This document shows positions 12,251 through 24,255 of a DNA stretch of 41,673 nucleotides, piece after piece. Each line of letters begins with the position of its first letter. Position 1 is the stretch's first letter. The notes below the pieces were generated by a model that was given only the letters and a program-made list of their open reading frames with translations, had not been told where the DNA came from and did not search any database. The stretch is from Gnetum montanum (lineage: Eukaryota; Streptophyta; Gnetopsida; Gnetales; Gnetaceae). The stretch is from the NCBI GenBank assembly GCA_015680685.1, contig MNCI01030556.1, positions 1 through 41,673 of the forward strand. Direction: 5' to 3'. The translations under genes were made by a program, and so were the position numbers.

Positions 12251-13697
12251 TGGGATTATTGGCTAACACTTGACATAACAAACTAACATAACAAAACTAC
12301 ATGCCACATTACAAAATTTTATTTTAGTGGATGCATAAAAAATGATAGAATGACAAAAATATTGAACAAACATTGAAGATTACAAAATTTGTAGAGGTCT
12401 TCAAAAATCTACTAAAGATCATTCTTCTTGTTGCTGGTAGGGGTGGTAGACTTCCAACCTTGATTTTTATGTTGATATTTCTCTAGTTATGTAGAACATT
12501 CTTGAAGGATGGACTAAAATTTCTTCTCATTGTCCCATGGATCTAGCAAACATGTGATTCTTGAGCTACTATCTTATATGTGCTACAATTTTTCCATGGG
12601 CATATCTTCCATTATCCTCCACTTGGCTTTTTTTTCATGCCTAGCCAAAGACCTTCTTCCTTAGGCATTTCTTTTCACATCACTTGTAGTCACCAAAGGA
12701 TCAACATTAGTTTTGATAACTTTTCCTTAATAATTAACCCTTATCAGATCCCTCAGTATTCATTTAAGCATAAGGTGATGACAGTATACTATGCCCAAGG
12801 TTATGAGGTAACTTAAATCATCATGTTGTTCGCATTATTCTGATCAATTACTATTAGTTACCATGCTGTTTGAAAATAATGTTAGAAAAATTTCAAAGTA
12901 AACACTCCTAGCCCCCATGACTAATAAGCATAACTCTATAAGCACACAAGTTTTTGAACAATTGAAAACAAAGGTCTAACTCAAAATATGGCCAAGAAAT
13001 ATTAATGGATATGGAAATAGAAAAGTAGGAGAAATTAATGAAACAAATGAGAAGTAGTCCCAAAATAATGCATATATTTAGAGAAACCATAATTGATGTT
13101 TTGGAAGATATGATGGTTAGTTCAAAGCCATGATCAACAAAAGTTATGCAAGTGTATCCTCTCCAAAGCAAGCTCCCACTATAATGCCCTTGCATAACCA
13201 CTTCTATAGATGTTCATAGGCACCCGAGAAGTTAAATGTAGACCATGCCTTTGTTCTAAACAACACACAACTACCATGGTTGGAATGTTGCACTATGCTA
13301 CACAAGACCAAAAGGCTCATAATCACATGCAACAATGAGGTGAATAATGGGATGAGAAGGGATTGTAGAGATCAGGATGTAAGGTACTGACCATATTCAC
13401 AATAGGTTTTTGTGAAAAATGTGATTAAAATAATCAGCATACCTATTCATCCAAGTTCAAACCAAGTCCATACCATAAACAATGACCTCACATTGATGTG
13501 TTCCTTCCTGTTGACCACCATGAGTTCACAAGCACTTCAAAGAATAATCATCACTCCAAAAAGAGAAGAAAAAAGAAAAAGGAAGGAAAAGCCTTAGTTA
13601 GAGGGGCATCTTTAGGCATGGGTAACATGTCTTTCCAGCCCATAACCAATGCTTGTAGTCTATTATTGTGTCTAAGGGGTGTGATTTGAATTCCCAT

Positions 13698-13746
<49 letters not shown>

Positions 13747-14460
13747 TATCAGAGCCACACCATGTAAAGACAAAGATTCCTGTTTATTAGTCGATGGAGG
13801 AGTGATGATATGTTCCAAGAGGAGTCATAAACCACATGAAGGAAGTTAAGAAAAGAACCCAACAAATCCCCTTGAGGTCATACCCTTACCGTTCCCACTT
13901 GGTTGTTCCCTCTTTCTTCAAGGTACAATGATCATTCATTAATTTTAGTTTCATAAAAGAAGAACCAAATTGTTTTCATGAAAAGGCCCTTTTATTTAGA
14001 CAACTAGAGGGATGGATGAAGTGTTCTCATTATTTTACATAATTACTTACCCAATCATCTTGATAGCATAGAATAAAAAATCCAACACATAACATTGACT
14101 TCTACATCATGACTTGGTAATACTATTAACAGAAACATAAAAGGCATTCATAAACATAAAGAAAATGACTTAGGAAAAGAGAAGATTATAAAGAAAAATA
14201 TTAAGAAATGGAAAACATATGAAGAATCAGACAATTTTGAAAGAAATAGGAAAATGATAAAAAAAAATCATACAATAGAAAAAAAGGTAAAAAATACTTA
14301 TTAGTTCTTAAACTAGGATGAAGCATCTCCCTGATGACTAATCTTATGGCCACACATTCAAGAGATGGACCACATAATCCCCTAGTTATACACCACCAAT
14401 TTTCCATTTGTTACCATTACTGACTTAATTAATCATGTGGTAGCCCATCTAACATTAGTG
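12250..14460 (-). other. 3' tail of Athila-like element E2 (minus)
   Basis: Colinear with the 3' tail of E1 (see entry 5169-7480), which identifies it although no protein is visible. To the left it should meet a 3' LTR but meets E1 gag instead. To the right, near 14,460-14,700, it passes abruptly into gag sequence, so the whole of pol has been deleted. The open frame at 14,201-14,407 (minus) corresponds in position to the 7,190-7,453 frame in E1 and is not clearly coding. Confidence 0.5.
13702..13739. repeat. (TC)19 microsatellite
   Basis: Nineteen uninterrupted TC units. At the matching point in the E1 tail (near 6,752) the sequence is only a short T run, so the array expanded after the two copies separated. 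Confidence 0.95.
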
Positions 14461-14699
14461 ATAGTCTTTTTTGGATCATTTGGAGACATATCTTCATCTA
14501 GACTTGAAGGTATTTCTATTTTGGGAGGTCTAGATGTGTTTTCTTCTTCTTCTTAATTTTCTATTTTAATTCTTGGGTCTCCATGCTTAATATTCTTTTC
14601 TAGTGTATAATTAGAGTGTCAAATATATGTGTCTAAGTCCTCTATTTATTCTATTTCTTAATTCTAGAACTAATAACTGAATCAGTTACCCCCATGCAT

Positions 14700-17064
14700 C
14701 TTTGAAACAATTTTATATCCTCATTTTCAAGTCACTAGGTGTCTTTTGGTTTAGTGGCTACCACGTAGAATGATTTTTTCTCACACACTTGCTTCTGAAC
14801 TTTGTTGTGGGATATGTTAATATTTTGAATTTTTAACCCACAACTACATCCTTTACTATTAGTAGTCATGCATGGAGCAACGATGGATGTTAGTCTTCGT
14901 GTATGATAGGAGGACATTGATTGTGAAAGGAAGGGTGTTGTACTTGATTGGCATTGTGCTAGTTTGGATGAGTTAGTAGGTTCACAAGTGTTGTGCTTAT
15001 GTGTGGGAACCATCCTAAAGAAAGGATGATTTTGAGATTGTGGTGGAGATCTACTAGCATTATCATTTTTTTGTATGTTCATAGCACAAGTGGGATTCTC
15101 TCATTCATTTCCTAGCACTAAACCTTTCTGTGTTGCTAGTGGTGACATATGGTGAATGGAAGTATGAGAATATTGAGGATATGATGAAGGATGAGAGGCT
15201 TGAGGTGCTGATCCTTCCAAATATGTTGTAGGTTGATGATATTTAGGAGAGTGGTAATAGTGATTTGAGGTAGAGGAAGTAGAACCAATCAAGGAAATAA
15301 GTTGTTGAATGTAATATCCATACTAGCCTAGTTGACAATAAGGGTAGTTCTAGTTTGATGATGGCCTCCCCCACAACTGTGGGTTTTGCCACTACATTAG
15401 ATGATAGTATTGAGGCTAGTACGAAGTCCCACTAGGATGGTATGATTGGTTGTAGGACTATCTATAATTACCTTGGGAAAAAGGTAATTTCCTAGGCATT
15501 TTCTTCTATATGAACTTGGGATTCAATGCAAAATCCTAATACTCATGTAGATGTAACATGACCAGGCAATAGCCCTTCAAATGCTCATATATGTAGATGT
15601 CAAATCCATCATCTTATTTTGTGGTTGAGTCTATAGCCTCTTCTTCTATAGTCATTTTCCCTTTTTTCTGATAAGTGTTCCTACCAATTTCTTAGTTCTT
15701 TTTCCTTCTTATGTTGTGATCACTTGATTTTTTTTGCATTACTCTCTTCTCTATAGTTTCTAGGAAAGTTATAACTTCCTCATTTATCCATTTTGACATC
15801 TTATTTAACCTTAATTCAAGCTCATCAATACAATTTTGTATTCAAAATGTTTGTTGTGAAATCACCTCATCGAGAGTTGCCTCTTTTTTCTTATCATAGA
15901 TATGGACCTTCTTCTTTTAAAGAGTTGGATCCTAATGATATTTTTTAACATTCTTCCATTTACATAGCTCTCCTTCTTCTTTTTCCATGTGCTCAATTAG
16001 CTTTCAGATCTGATGGATTCCTAGTTCATATAATTGACCTTAAGCATACATCCCAAGGGTCTCTCTCATTTAACTATGAAGCCCATCTATGATGCGGAAA
16101 AGTTGCTCTTCTTAAGAGAAATCATGGCTTGAACATTTATTTAGTAGAGAATAGTATCTATCTAGGGCCATATCCAAGATTTCATATTTTTCTTGTTCCC
16201 ATCCTTGGATTCATTTCTTTAAGTTGAACACCCTTGCATAGGTTTGGTATTTCTTGTTGAAGAGTTCTAGCATTGTGGACCACTGATGGATTGAATTTGG
16301 TTTCAACAATCTATACCACACTTTGGCTTTGTCAATTAGTATCCTATGAAAGAGCTTAACCTTTTAGCATCCACTTTCAATGTTTTGTAAGATGCAAGCA
16401 TCATGGAAGGCTTGCAAATGATGTTATGGATTAGAATCATAGCCTCCTACAAATTTAGGGATATTATTCATATCAAGCCTTTTTATGCGAATTTCCTTGT
16501 GATTCCTATGGGGTATTTTAACTGCCTCTATGATTTGTCTCATACTCTTAGTGGCCAACAAGGGGGGTTCACCATCATCAGACATGTTTTGGTGAAAATT
16601 TCTATTTCTATTTTTCTGACTATGATGAGTTTGTCTATGTTCATTTTGATGTTTTTGATTTTGCCCTTGGTTTCTATTTCTATTTTTATTTTGACCCCAT
16701 AGTAGAGCTCTATCTCTATATCTACATTCATCTTTGTTAAAACTAGACATTGAAAAGGAAGATGAGAGACTGGGAGAGATTGATGGCTTCTATAGTATTT
16801 CCCATAGTCCCTTAATGTATCTTTTCGAAGTTTTGAGGAGGTCCTAGGCCTTGCAGCCTCCCTTGGTCTAGGACTTACTTCATCTTCTCTAGGATTTTTT
16901 GCCTTAGGTGAATGTAGTCCTTGAGTGTAATTGGGGTTGTTATGAACATATAAAACCCCTGCATGAGGTTGAACACTCCAATTTACTTCAATAGATATCT
17001 CATTAGTTCTCTAATGAATTTTCTTTTCATACGATGCATTATTGCTTCCTTGTGAAAGAGACAT
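14700..17064 (-). pseudogene. E2 gag, broken, pol-less copy
   Basis: The likely start is the ATG at 17,064, 128 bases inside LTR-B, and the N-terminus (MSLSQGSNNASYEKK) resembles that of E4. An Arg/Asn/His-rich stretch (16,750-16,560) precedes the conserved gag segment RIKRLDMNNIPKFVGGYD (about 16,480), nearly identical to E4's RIKRLDMNNIPRFEGGYN. The Pro/Gln/His-rich C-terminal tail is seen at 15,292-15,101 and 15,082-14,735. The middle is split over three frames. After about 14,700 the element jumps to its 3' tail with no protease, RT or integrase, so this is an internally deleted copy that would have depended on others for movement. Confidence 0.7.
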
Positions 17065-17170
17065 TATTGTTAGTTAATGATGTGTGTGATTTAATATTTT
17101 CTGAAAGATAAATCATAATGTTTTTACAATAATCATGTATGATATAATAACTAATTTAGATAACTAACAC

Positions 17171-17191
17171 CATCCTTGGTAATTGTGCCAA
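17171..17191 (-). promoter_or_regulatory. Primer-binding site of E2
   Basis: Minus strand TTGGCACAATTACCAAGGATG directly abuts the LTR-B edge (TGATGAG on the plus strand). It aligns with E4's TTGGTGCCATTACTAGGG and the Athila-type TGGCGCCGTTGCCGGGG pattern, mainly through C-to-T and G-to-A differences. It would have annealed the tRNA that primes minus-strand DNA synthesis. Confidence 0.65.
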
Positions 17192-17652
17192 TGATGAGTA
17201 GAGACGTAGCCCCTACACCCAACCATATGAATTAGAAGCATTCACACATGATTCAATCAAATTTTTTGGATGGGACTAGTTGTTCATCTAAGTCATTAAG
17301 CATTGATCATAGTTCACTATCTTCCCACTTGGACTAGTGGTAGCTTTGTTACGTATGGTTTAGTCCAAAGTGAGGCATATGATTTTTGATGTTGTTTCGA
17401 CCTTATGCTACTCCTAACAATAATAGAGAAATCAATTAATTAATCTAATTAATAACATAAAGATAAAGTCTAAACTAGCCTATGGGCAAGGAGTGTCCAT
17501 TCCTAGCTTTTCGTACANTATTGATGAATCGTGTGTCCAAGTGTTGTATTTATAACCTGGCATACATCTCATGATATTAGATATTTAATAATGCATCTTG
17601 AGATTTGATATCAAGGATCTGATATCAAGACATGCCAAAAAAATATTCATTA
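17192..17652 (-). mobile_element. LTR-B, Athila-like LTR (minus), with a gap at an N
   Basis: The left edge TGATGAG follows the PBS. 17,192-17,517 aligns with LTR-A and LTR-C, including GAGGCATATGATTTTT at about 17,370. After the N at 17,518 the sequence resumes with TATTGATGAATC, CCAAGTGTTGTATTTATA and CATGATATTAGATAT, matching LTR-A from 5,033. About 370 bases present in LTR-A (4,665-5,032) are absent at the N. The right edge, near CATTA, corresponds to TCATCA in LTR-A, and the sequence beyond (CCCAAGATTC, TTGAGTGAAAAAA) also matches what follows LTR-A. Confidence 0.65.
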
Positions 17653-19440
17653 CTATTATTATTATTATTTTATGGTTGATAATATATTTCCCAAGATTCT
17701 ATCTTCTAATTACTAATATTGTAGAGTATTAAAGATACCTTAGGTTGAGTGAAAAAACAAATAAAACAAAACCTTGTTAAATTCAAATTCTTATGAATTG
17801 TGTAGATTATAATTTCAAATTTATTTTAAACCCTTCATATCCTCTAAGCACATATTTGATTGCTAAAAATTCAAGCCCTTCTTTCAAACTTTGTTCATCT
17901 AATTTTGCATGCCTTAAATGAAGGAAAACATTGGCTAATTGTTCTATGAAAAACAAACCCTAACTATTATAACTCTCTCTATTGTATGATGTAAGCTACT
18001 TCTTATATGATATTTAAAATACACTTAAGATGCTTAGTTACTTCTTTCATTTATATGATGAGAATATTGCATCTTGGAAGCTTGGAAGTCTCCTTGGAGC
18101 AAGTCTTTCATTACATGAATGTTTTTTACATTTTGTCATAGTTAGATTTTCCTTTTATGCAAAGTAAATATCATTTATTTATTTATTTTCTTCAATATGC
18201 TAAACCCATTTATTTATTAGTGAGTATGTTTTTTTATTTGTGTAAAGAAATGAAAGAAAATATATGAGTGATCCTATATGTTTATTTGCTTTCTATAAAA
18301 TTAACCCACATGAACTATGATTAGAAGCCCTTGGGCCTTAGAGTAAGTAGTTCACCTAAACTCATAATTAGTAATTAGGTAAATGATGCATTTGATTATT
18401 TTGCATTATGTGAAGCATGTAGTATTTTTAGGGGTAATTAACTAATCATTTTAATAATAATATACTCATCCCCATATCTTGAATGGATGGGTTGCATTCT
18501 TTATTTTGTTTCACATACACCTTGCCTTGGATGTAAAGATGAACATTACTATCCAATCCTACCCATACATATGTTTACTTTGGCTTAATATCCTGATCCA
18601 TTGAATACAAGGGGATTAAATTACACAATACTCGAAAGTTTTTAATGATGCAGGTACCATTCATAAGTGTGTACCCACCTCACATATGATCCCTAGTCTT
18701 CTATCTTGGAAGTATATTGAGGTGGAGTCCAAAAATGAGAGTTGAGCCAAGCCTTGTTTATGTAGTTTATAACCTAAAGATAGCCCAAATTATGATCAAA
18801 TGGTAACCATATTCTTTGAATTGGATAGCCCTCAATGTGGGAATACAATGCTACATTACATGGGCAAAGTTGTTGAAACCTATACAATTGTTATTCTTAG
18901 CCATTATTTGAAGCCTATTATAGATTAAATGATATTGTAGAGTATAAACATAATGGAGGACTATGAATACATCTAACCACATCAATTGGTGTTGCTTGTA
19001 AAATCAAACTTGAAACAAGTAAGTCACAGAAATGTTTGATGTTTTCTAGCTTCACAAGTGATGGGAAGTGTTAGCAGTCAACTTGGATGATGCTAGTTTT
19101 TTTAGGTATCATAGTGCTACTAAAGTTAGATGATATGAAATAGATTCATCAATTCTTAAAATTATGAGAAGTGGCAAGGTCTCATCCTGTTAACAACTTG
19201 TTAAGTCTAATGAGGGAAAGAGGTACATAGGCATTGTAATCAACCTATCATTATGAGTCATATCCTTATTAGTTGCTAATATATGTATAATCCCATATTT
19301 TAATATGATAGGAAAAATCTCTAAAGGGTGGTTATTAGGGGTCCTACATGTCTATTTTTCCAAGTAAACCAAGTATGTTTTGCTATTCCCCTTTTATTGG
19401 TTTCCTTAAGTTTAATAAGGAAACCTCTTCTAAGGAATGC
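17653..19440 (-). other. E3 3' flank and unassigned AT-rich DNA
   Basis: The first ~110 bases (an ATT microsatellite at 17,654-17,670, then CCCAAGATTC and GGTTGAGTGAAAAAACAAA) match the 3' tail next to LTR-A, which suggests the 3' end of another minus-strand element (E3). Beyond about 17,800 I cannot match it to any element or protein. Codons are heavily interrupted on both strands. Confidence 0.35.
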
Positions 19441-20025
19441 TCTCAAATTAAAAGGCTAAAAAATTAGGAGAAGTAAGATAGAATATATGGAATGAAATTT
19501 TAATAATAGCAAAAATAGTGATGAAATAGAAGTGACAATTCAAGGTAAAAAAGTCANAAAAAATAGTGATGAAATAGAAGTGACAATTCAAGGTAAAAAA
19601 GTCACTCATTGTAAACAATCTCACTACTTAGGATCAATCCTATAATCACATGGTGAAATTGATAAAGATATTAGGAATAAAATTAAGACAAGATGGTCAA
19701 AATGAAGATAGGCTAGTGGTGTTGCATGTGATTAAAGAATACAAATAAAATGGAAGGGGAAATTTTATAGGAAAAAAATTAGGCTTGCTATCTTATATGG
19801 TGCTGAATGTTAGGTAGTACAACCAAGACATGAATAATAAATGAGTATGGTAGAAATGTGAATGCTTTGATGAATGTTGAATGTTACTAGAAAGGATAAA
19901 CTACATAACATAGACATTAGAGGAAGACTTGGAGTAGCTTCTATTTCAAATAAGCTACAAGAATGGCAGCTAACATGGTCTGAACATATGCAAGGAAGAT
20001 TAGACAATGAGCTTATAAATCAAGG
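19441..20025 (+). pseudogene. RTE-like LINE, C-terminal end of ORF2
   Basis: The plus strand reads, with stops, RRSKIEYME.NFNNS, YLGSIL.SHGEIDKDI, KIKTRWSK, ASGVACD, KWKGKFYRK, ILYGAEC.VVQ, VTRKDKLHNIDIRGRLGVASI, KLQEWQLTWSEHMQGR. This ordered series is the signature of the C-terminal region after the RT of plant RTE-clade LINEs (family: YLGSII...GEID.DI..RI..GW.KWR...GVLCD, VPLKLKGKFY, ALLYG.ECW, RMLRWMCG.TRKD.IRN..IR..LGVA). Five or more stops, one frame. It contains the exact duplication around the N at 19,557, which may be an assembly artefact rather than a mutation. It abuts LTR-C. Confidence 0.8.
19511..19604. repeat. Exact 46-bp direct duplication around an N (probable assembly join)
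   Basis: The block AAAAATAGTGATGAAATAGA...GTAAAAAAGTCA occurs at 19,511-19,556 and again at 19,559-19,604 with no mismatch, separated by one N and one A. Everything else here is strongly diverged, so a perfect repeat straddling an N is best read as unmerged contig overlap. With one copy removed, the LINE frame continues. Confidence 0.85.
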
Positions 20026-20862
20026 TTGCTACATCACTATTCTAAGAAAGCTAATAAGTCGCAATATCACATCCACTATATCATGGCCTTCCATGCTATA
20101 TCACGTATGTGATATTGTGACCTGCCTCATTGCCTATAGATAAGAGGCAGGCACACTTGGTTTACATAGTTAGTCTTAGTCCCTTACCCAAACTCTTGCC
20201 TTTTCTCCCTCTTAGAGTTAGAATTATTTCTACATGCCTACAGTAGGAGTCATAAAGTGAATGGATCTTTATTTGAGCATTGTGTACCTGAGCACACCTT
20301 ATGTACGACAATAAAGATGAACTTTGTGATAAACCTTGCAACATTCAAAATAGATTAATTAATGTTAATTACTATTACCTAATGCTTTCCTTAGTTAATT
20401 AGTGATTCTCTCTCACCCTAAAACTCTCCTAAATAAGCACACACAATACAATCACTTTGAGCATGCATGTAACACTTGGTAACCTAGTAATGATTAGTGT
20501 TTGGTAATCCCAGCAGTGTTGCATTAGTTTAGGATGTGTACAGCAAGTGATAACGGATACTGGTGTTAGGATCAGTTAGAGCCTAGTTAATAAGTAGTCA
20601 AATTAAATTAGTTACTTAGTTATCTCTCTCCTCCCTTATTAGTAGCAGGACCTAAAAACACAAAAATGTATAAAAATCATATGCCTCAAGTTTACTTAAC
20701 CATACAATCGTGACATACAAGTAATCTTGCAAAGACAATGATTGATCAACCCATTCTTGTTCCACAAAGGTGCATAAGCACTTAGTTCTTGTAATTCAAC
20801 TAGATTGTGCATGGATGCTTGTATTCATATGGTTGAGCATAGGGATACCTCACCACTCATCA
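20026..20862 (+). mobile_element. LTR-C, 5' LTR of Athila-like element E4 (plus)
   Basis: The right edge ends in CTCATCA at 20,862, next to the PBS. Its reverse complement aligns with LTR-A: GAGGCATATGATTTTTAT, TTACCAAGTGTTA, TGCAAGGTTT..AAGTTCATCTTTATTGT and the U3/R part. The TATA equivalent (CCTATAGATA, near 20,135) is mutated relative to CTATAAATA in LTR-A. Length is roughly 835 bases. The left edge is uncertain because the U3 start is diverged and abuts the RTE LINE. The open frames at 20,162-20,344 and 20,770-20,964 lie inside the LTR and are not genes. Confidence 0.7.
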
Positions 20863-20880
20863 TTGGTGCCATTACTAGGG
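20863..20880 (+). promoter_or_regulatory. Primer-binding site of E4
   Basis: TTGGTGCCATTACTAGGG lies immediately after the LTR end. It resembles the TTGGCGCCGTTGCCGGGG site of Athila-type elements, with transitions at CpG and CpG-like positions. Confidence 0.7.
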
Positions 20881-20999
20881 CCTTGTTGTTTGTGTGCTAA
20901 CCAGAACATAGGAAATCTTTCACATCGTTGGAACGAACCCTTGGGGTTGGTTAAAGAAAAATAATAAATAATAATACATTGCACACTAAATAGAAAATC

Positions 21000-23510
21000 A
21001 TGTCTCCTTCTTCATACCAAAGTGTTTCATCACCTAGGTATGATATAGGGAATAATCGGAGGCATAGTACACATGATAATCCACCAATCCCTCAATAGTT
21101 TTGTGTGGTATATGTTCATCCTGATGAGTATATACCAAACTTTACCTTTATCCTCCACCAGGATGAACAACTACATTGGTGATATTTAGATGGTAACATA
21201 GTGTTACCTCCCGATCATTCAGTCTCGGGCATGCTTTTTCATGATTTCACATAAATTGACATGCAGCACTTACAGGTAGAGTATGTTATGCATGATCATG
21301 ACTTGAGAGATTATTGACCCATGGAGGCACAATGTCAAAGGAACTTACAACAGGAGAGATGTCATGAGTCCATGAAGGGAATGTTGTCGTACAATGTTCC
21401 ACATGTCCTAAGCAAAAATGAGGGTGGTGAACCTACCTTAGGTAGTCGCCCACATAATGATGTTCCTCCCGTTGATTTTGGTCAAGGGGTTGGGTATTAG
21501 AATCTCTACTCAACTATCCCAGATTCTAGTACTAACAAACATAAAGGACCTGAAAAAGGAACACAAATACATGACAAAGATGGACATTCCGATCATAACC
21601 ACGATTGGGGACACAACCACTGAAGAGAAGGAAGCAAGCACTGACATGATGATGGTCCTCCTCCTTCTTCACCTTCATTGTCTCCTTCACCCTCTCCTTT
21701 AGGATCTAGACACAGTCGCAAGGAAAAAGACCATGAGGATAAGGATAGGCAAAATGGGAGGCATAGAAAAAATAGTCAAGAAAGGGAATGAGGGCACTTT
21801 AGAGAAACACACCGTGAAAGAAGGGAGAGTAGGGAACAACATAGGCATCATAGACACCAGAAACAGAATGATCATGATGAACCCCTACTCGCTACTCGAA
21901 GTATGCTAAACATAACTAAGGCTATTAGAATCCTAACAAGGCACCAAAAAGATAGTAGGATCAAGAGATTAGACATGAACAACATCCCACGATTTGAAGG
22001 GGGGTACAACGCTGATCCTCAAAATCATTTACAAGCGTTTCATGATGCATGTGCCTTACAAAACATAGAAAACAAATGGCAAAAATTAAAGTTATTTTCA
22101 TAGATGCTAATCAAAGAAGCAGAAGGCTAGTACTAGTATTTAGAATCAGAATACATTCATAGGTGAAGTACCATGTTAGAATTTTTCAATGATAAGTACC
22201 AAATGTACTCCTGAGTGTCCAACCTGTGAAAGAAAATCCAAGGCTGGAAATAAGGAGGATATGAACCCTTGGATGCTACCATGGGCTGATATTATGCATT
22301 GTTACATCATTGTCCTAGCCATGGTTATTTGTAGAGGGATCAACTATGCTAATTCATAGATGGGATTAGACATGAAATGTGAAGAATCCTTAGGATGTAT
22401 GCCCAAGGAAGGCTATTTGAGCTTAGGACCCATCAAGTTCAAAGATTATTGGAGCAAGTTGATAAAGAAGAAGGTGAGCTAAGGAAAAGAGAAAGTGTAG
22501 AGGAATATAATAAAGATCCTTCCCTCCAAAAGAGGGGAGTAATATTCTATGAGGATGAAGAAGAGTCACCACTCGAAGAGATGGTGAATATGAAAACCTT
22601 GCCTATCCAAAAATTAGCATCGAAAGTATCAGCAAAGGTAGACCAAATGTGGGATTCTCTAGATGATAGATTTCAAACTGTTCTTAAAATAGTAGAGGAG
22701 TCTAGAGAGCAAGGTAATGATACAAAAAAAAGTCGAATACTAAACATGCATGTAACAAGGGTAAGGGCAAAGTTGCCATCATCAAGAAGGTTGTGAATTT
22801 AGATATGGACAATGATAGTGGATGCGAGATATGCCAATATGACCATCCTAAGGGATGTTTCCCTATAATCTCACATCTGCAGGAGTCTGGGTTGTATGTA
22901 CTCAACTCATGATTAAACAAAAGACAAACACCCCAAAAGTTACCTTATCCTCAAGGTAACTCAAGACAGTTCCACCAAACCTTAACATATTATCCAAGTG
23001 GAACTCCATCACAATTGATCGAGTAGTATCAACAACGGCAGTACCCACAATCATGGGGGATGTCACCACCAAGGAAATAGTATCCTTATCAACAACCTGA
23101 CCCATATGAATATTACATACAGCAACCAATCTCTCCACGTAACTCTACTAGTCACATTACTCCTCAACCTCACTACTAAGCTTGTGAGTATTATAGGACT
23201 CCTTTTCCTAGGGGCGATGTTCCACAAACATACCATCCTTCTCATCCAGCTACACCTCTTCCACCCTTAACTCCATTACCACCTACTCCAACTATGCAGG
23301 GTGAACTCCCTATCCAACAATAGCAACATAATGCCATAAGGGCTATTAACCCTCAACCTAATATTGGTTCTAACAACTGCATGAAGAAAAGACCTTTCTT
23401 TAGAACCAATAGTCCAACTAAGCCCTTGCAACCACAAGTGGTTGATTCTTCAACTACCTCACTATCACTTGAAGCTTCAAAGCTCTCTTCAACCTAAAAA
23501 TTGTGCTCAA
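21000..23510 (+). pseudogene. E4 gag, broken
   Basis: The ATG at 21,000 lies 137 bases after the LTR. The frame reads MSPSSYQSVSSPRYD and continues with occasional stops. Then come a Ser/Pro patch (21,660-21,700), an Arg/His/Glu-rich basic region (21,710-21,890), the conserved RIKRLDMNNIPRFEGGYN followed by HLQAFHDACALQNIE (21,955-22,080), a frame-broken capsid segment, a Glu-rich linker with DSLDDRFQTVLKIVEESREQ (22,650-22,710), a compact putative zinc-binding motif C-E-I-C-Q-Y-D-H-P-K-G-C (22,827-22,860), and a Gln/Pro/Tyr-rich tail (22,930-23,460). This is the best-preserved gag of this family here and the key for reading E1 and E2. Stops include those near 21,105 and 22,102. Confidence 0.8.
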
Positions 23511-24255
23511 CGCATACGGTAATGTTAACTCATGCCATCACTGATTGGATAAAAGCTAGCCATCTTCCTAGGAAATTCTTTGATCTTGAAAGTCCTCTAA
23601 TATATCTATGAATCACTGGAAATGAGCTGTGCAAAGCTCTTTTGGATTCAGGTTCTGGTGTCAACTTGATTTCTCAAAAAATTTACAAGGCCTGGAACCT
23701 ACCTCCACTAAAAAAGAGTAACATTCATTTAGAGTTGACTAACTAGTCCATCACTATTCCATTGGGACTAGTGGAGAACATTCTCACCACTGTTTGTGGA
23801 TGGTCGTATCCAGCTAACTTCCTAGTGATTCAAATGAACAACAGTAAGGGGGACTTCCCAATCATAATGGGAAGAGCATGGCTAAGCATAATTGATGCAT
23901 GCCTAGGAATCTGTGATCTTTCCCTAGAAATATCAAAAGAAAATACATTTGAAAATATTGAGCAGAAAAAAATTACATGCATCGCATACAATGACACAGG
24001 GTGTAATTGCATGTAGAAGTCATGGTTTGTACAACATTTAACATTACCTGTATGCAATCAGTATGCACAAGTGACTAATATACAAAGATGCATGTATGCA
24101 ACAGCCACAAGATAGGAAGGTACCTAGTGGCTAACAACTAATCAAAACAGTAGTCAACTATATGCATGGAACCAATTGAGGGTTTGACTTGTGCTTACAT
24201 TGATAGCATAGACACATTAGAGAAAGTCCATCGCCAACTTCCAAGTCCTAACATT
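23511..24255 (+). pseudogene. E4 aspartic protease and start of the pol linker, truncated by E6
   Basis: A retropepsin-like domain: LLDSGSGVNLIS (catalytic Asp codon at 23,645-23,647) and, about 70 residues on, FPIIMGRAWL (23,853-23,882), the pair typical of plant Ty3/gypsy proteases that mature Gag-Pol. Stops lie at 23,611 and 23,743. After the stop at 24,014 the linker continues in another frame (EPIEGLTCAYIDSIDT, 24,168-24,215). The gene is cut at 24,256 by the 3' LTR of E6. RT and integrase of E4, if present, would lie beyond E6 and E5, outside the window. Confidence 0.8.

Noticed and set aside
16403-16702. 99-codon plus-strand ORF
   Set aside because: Shadow of the E2 gag, which reads on the minus strand with conserved motifs.
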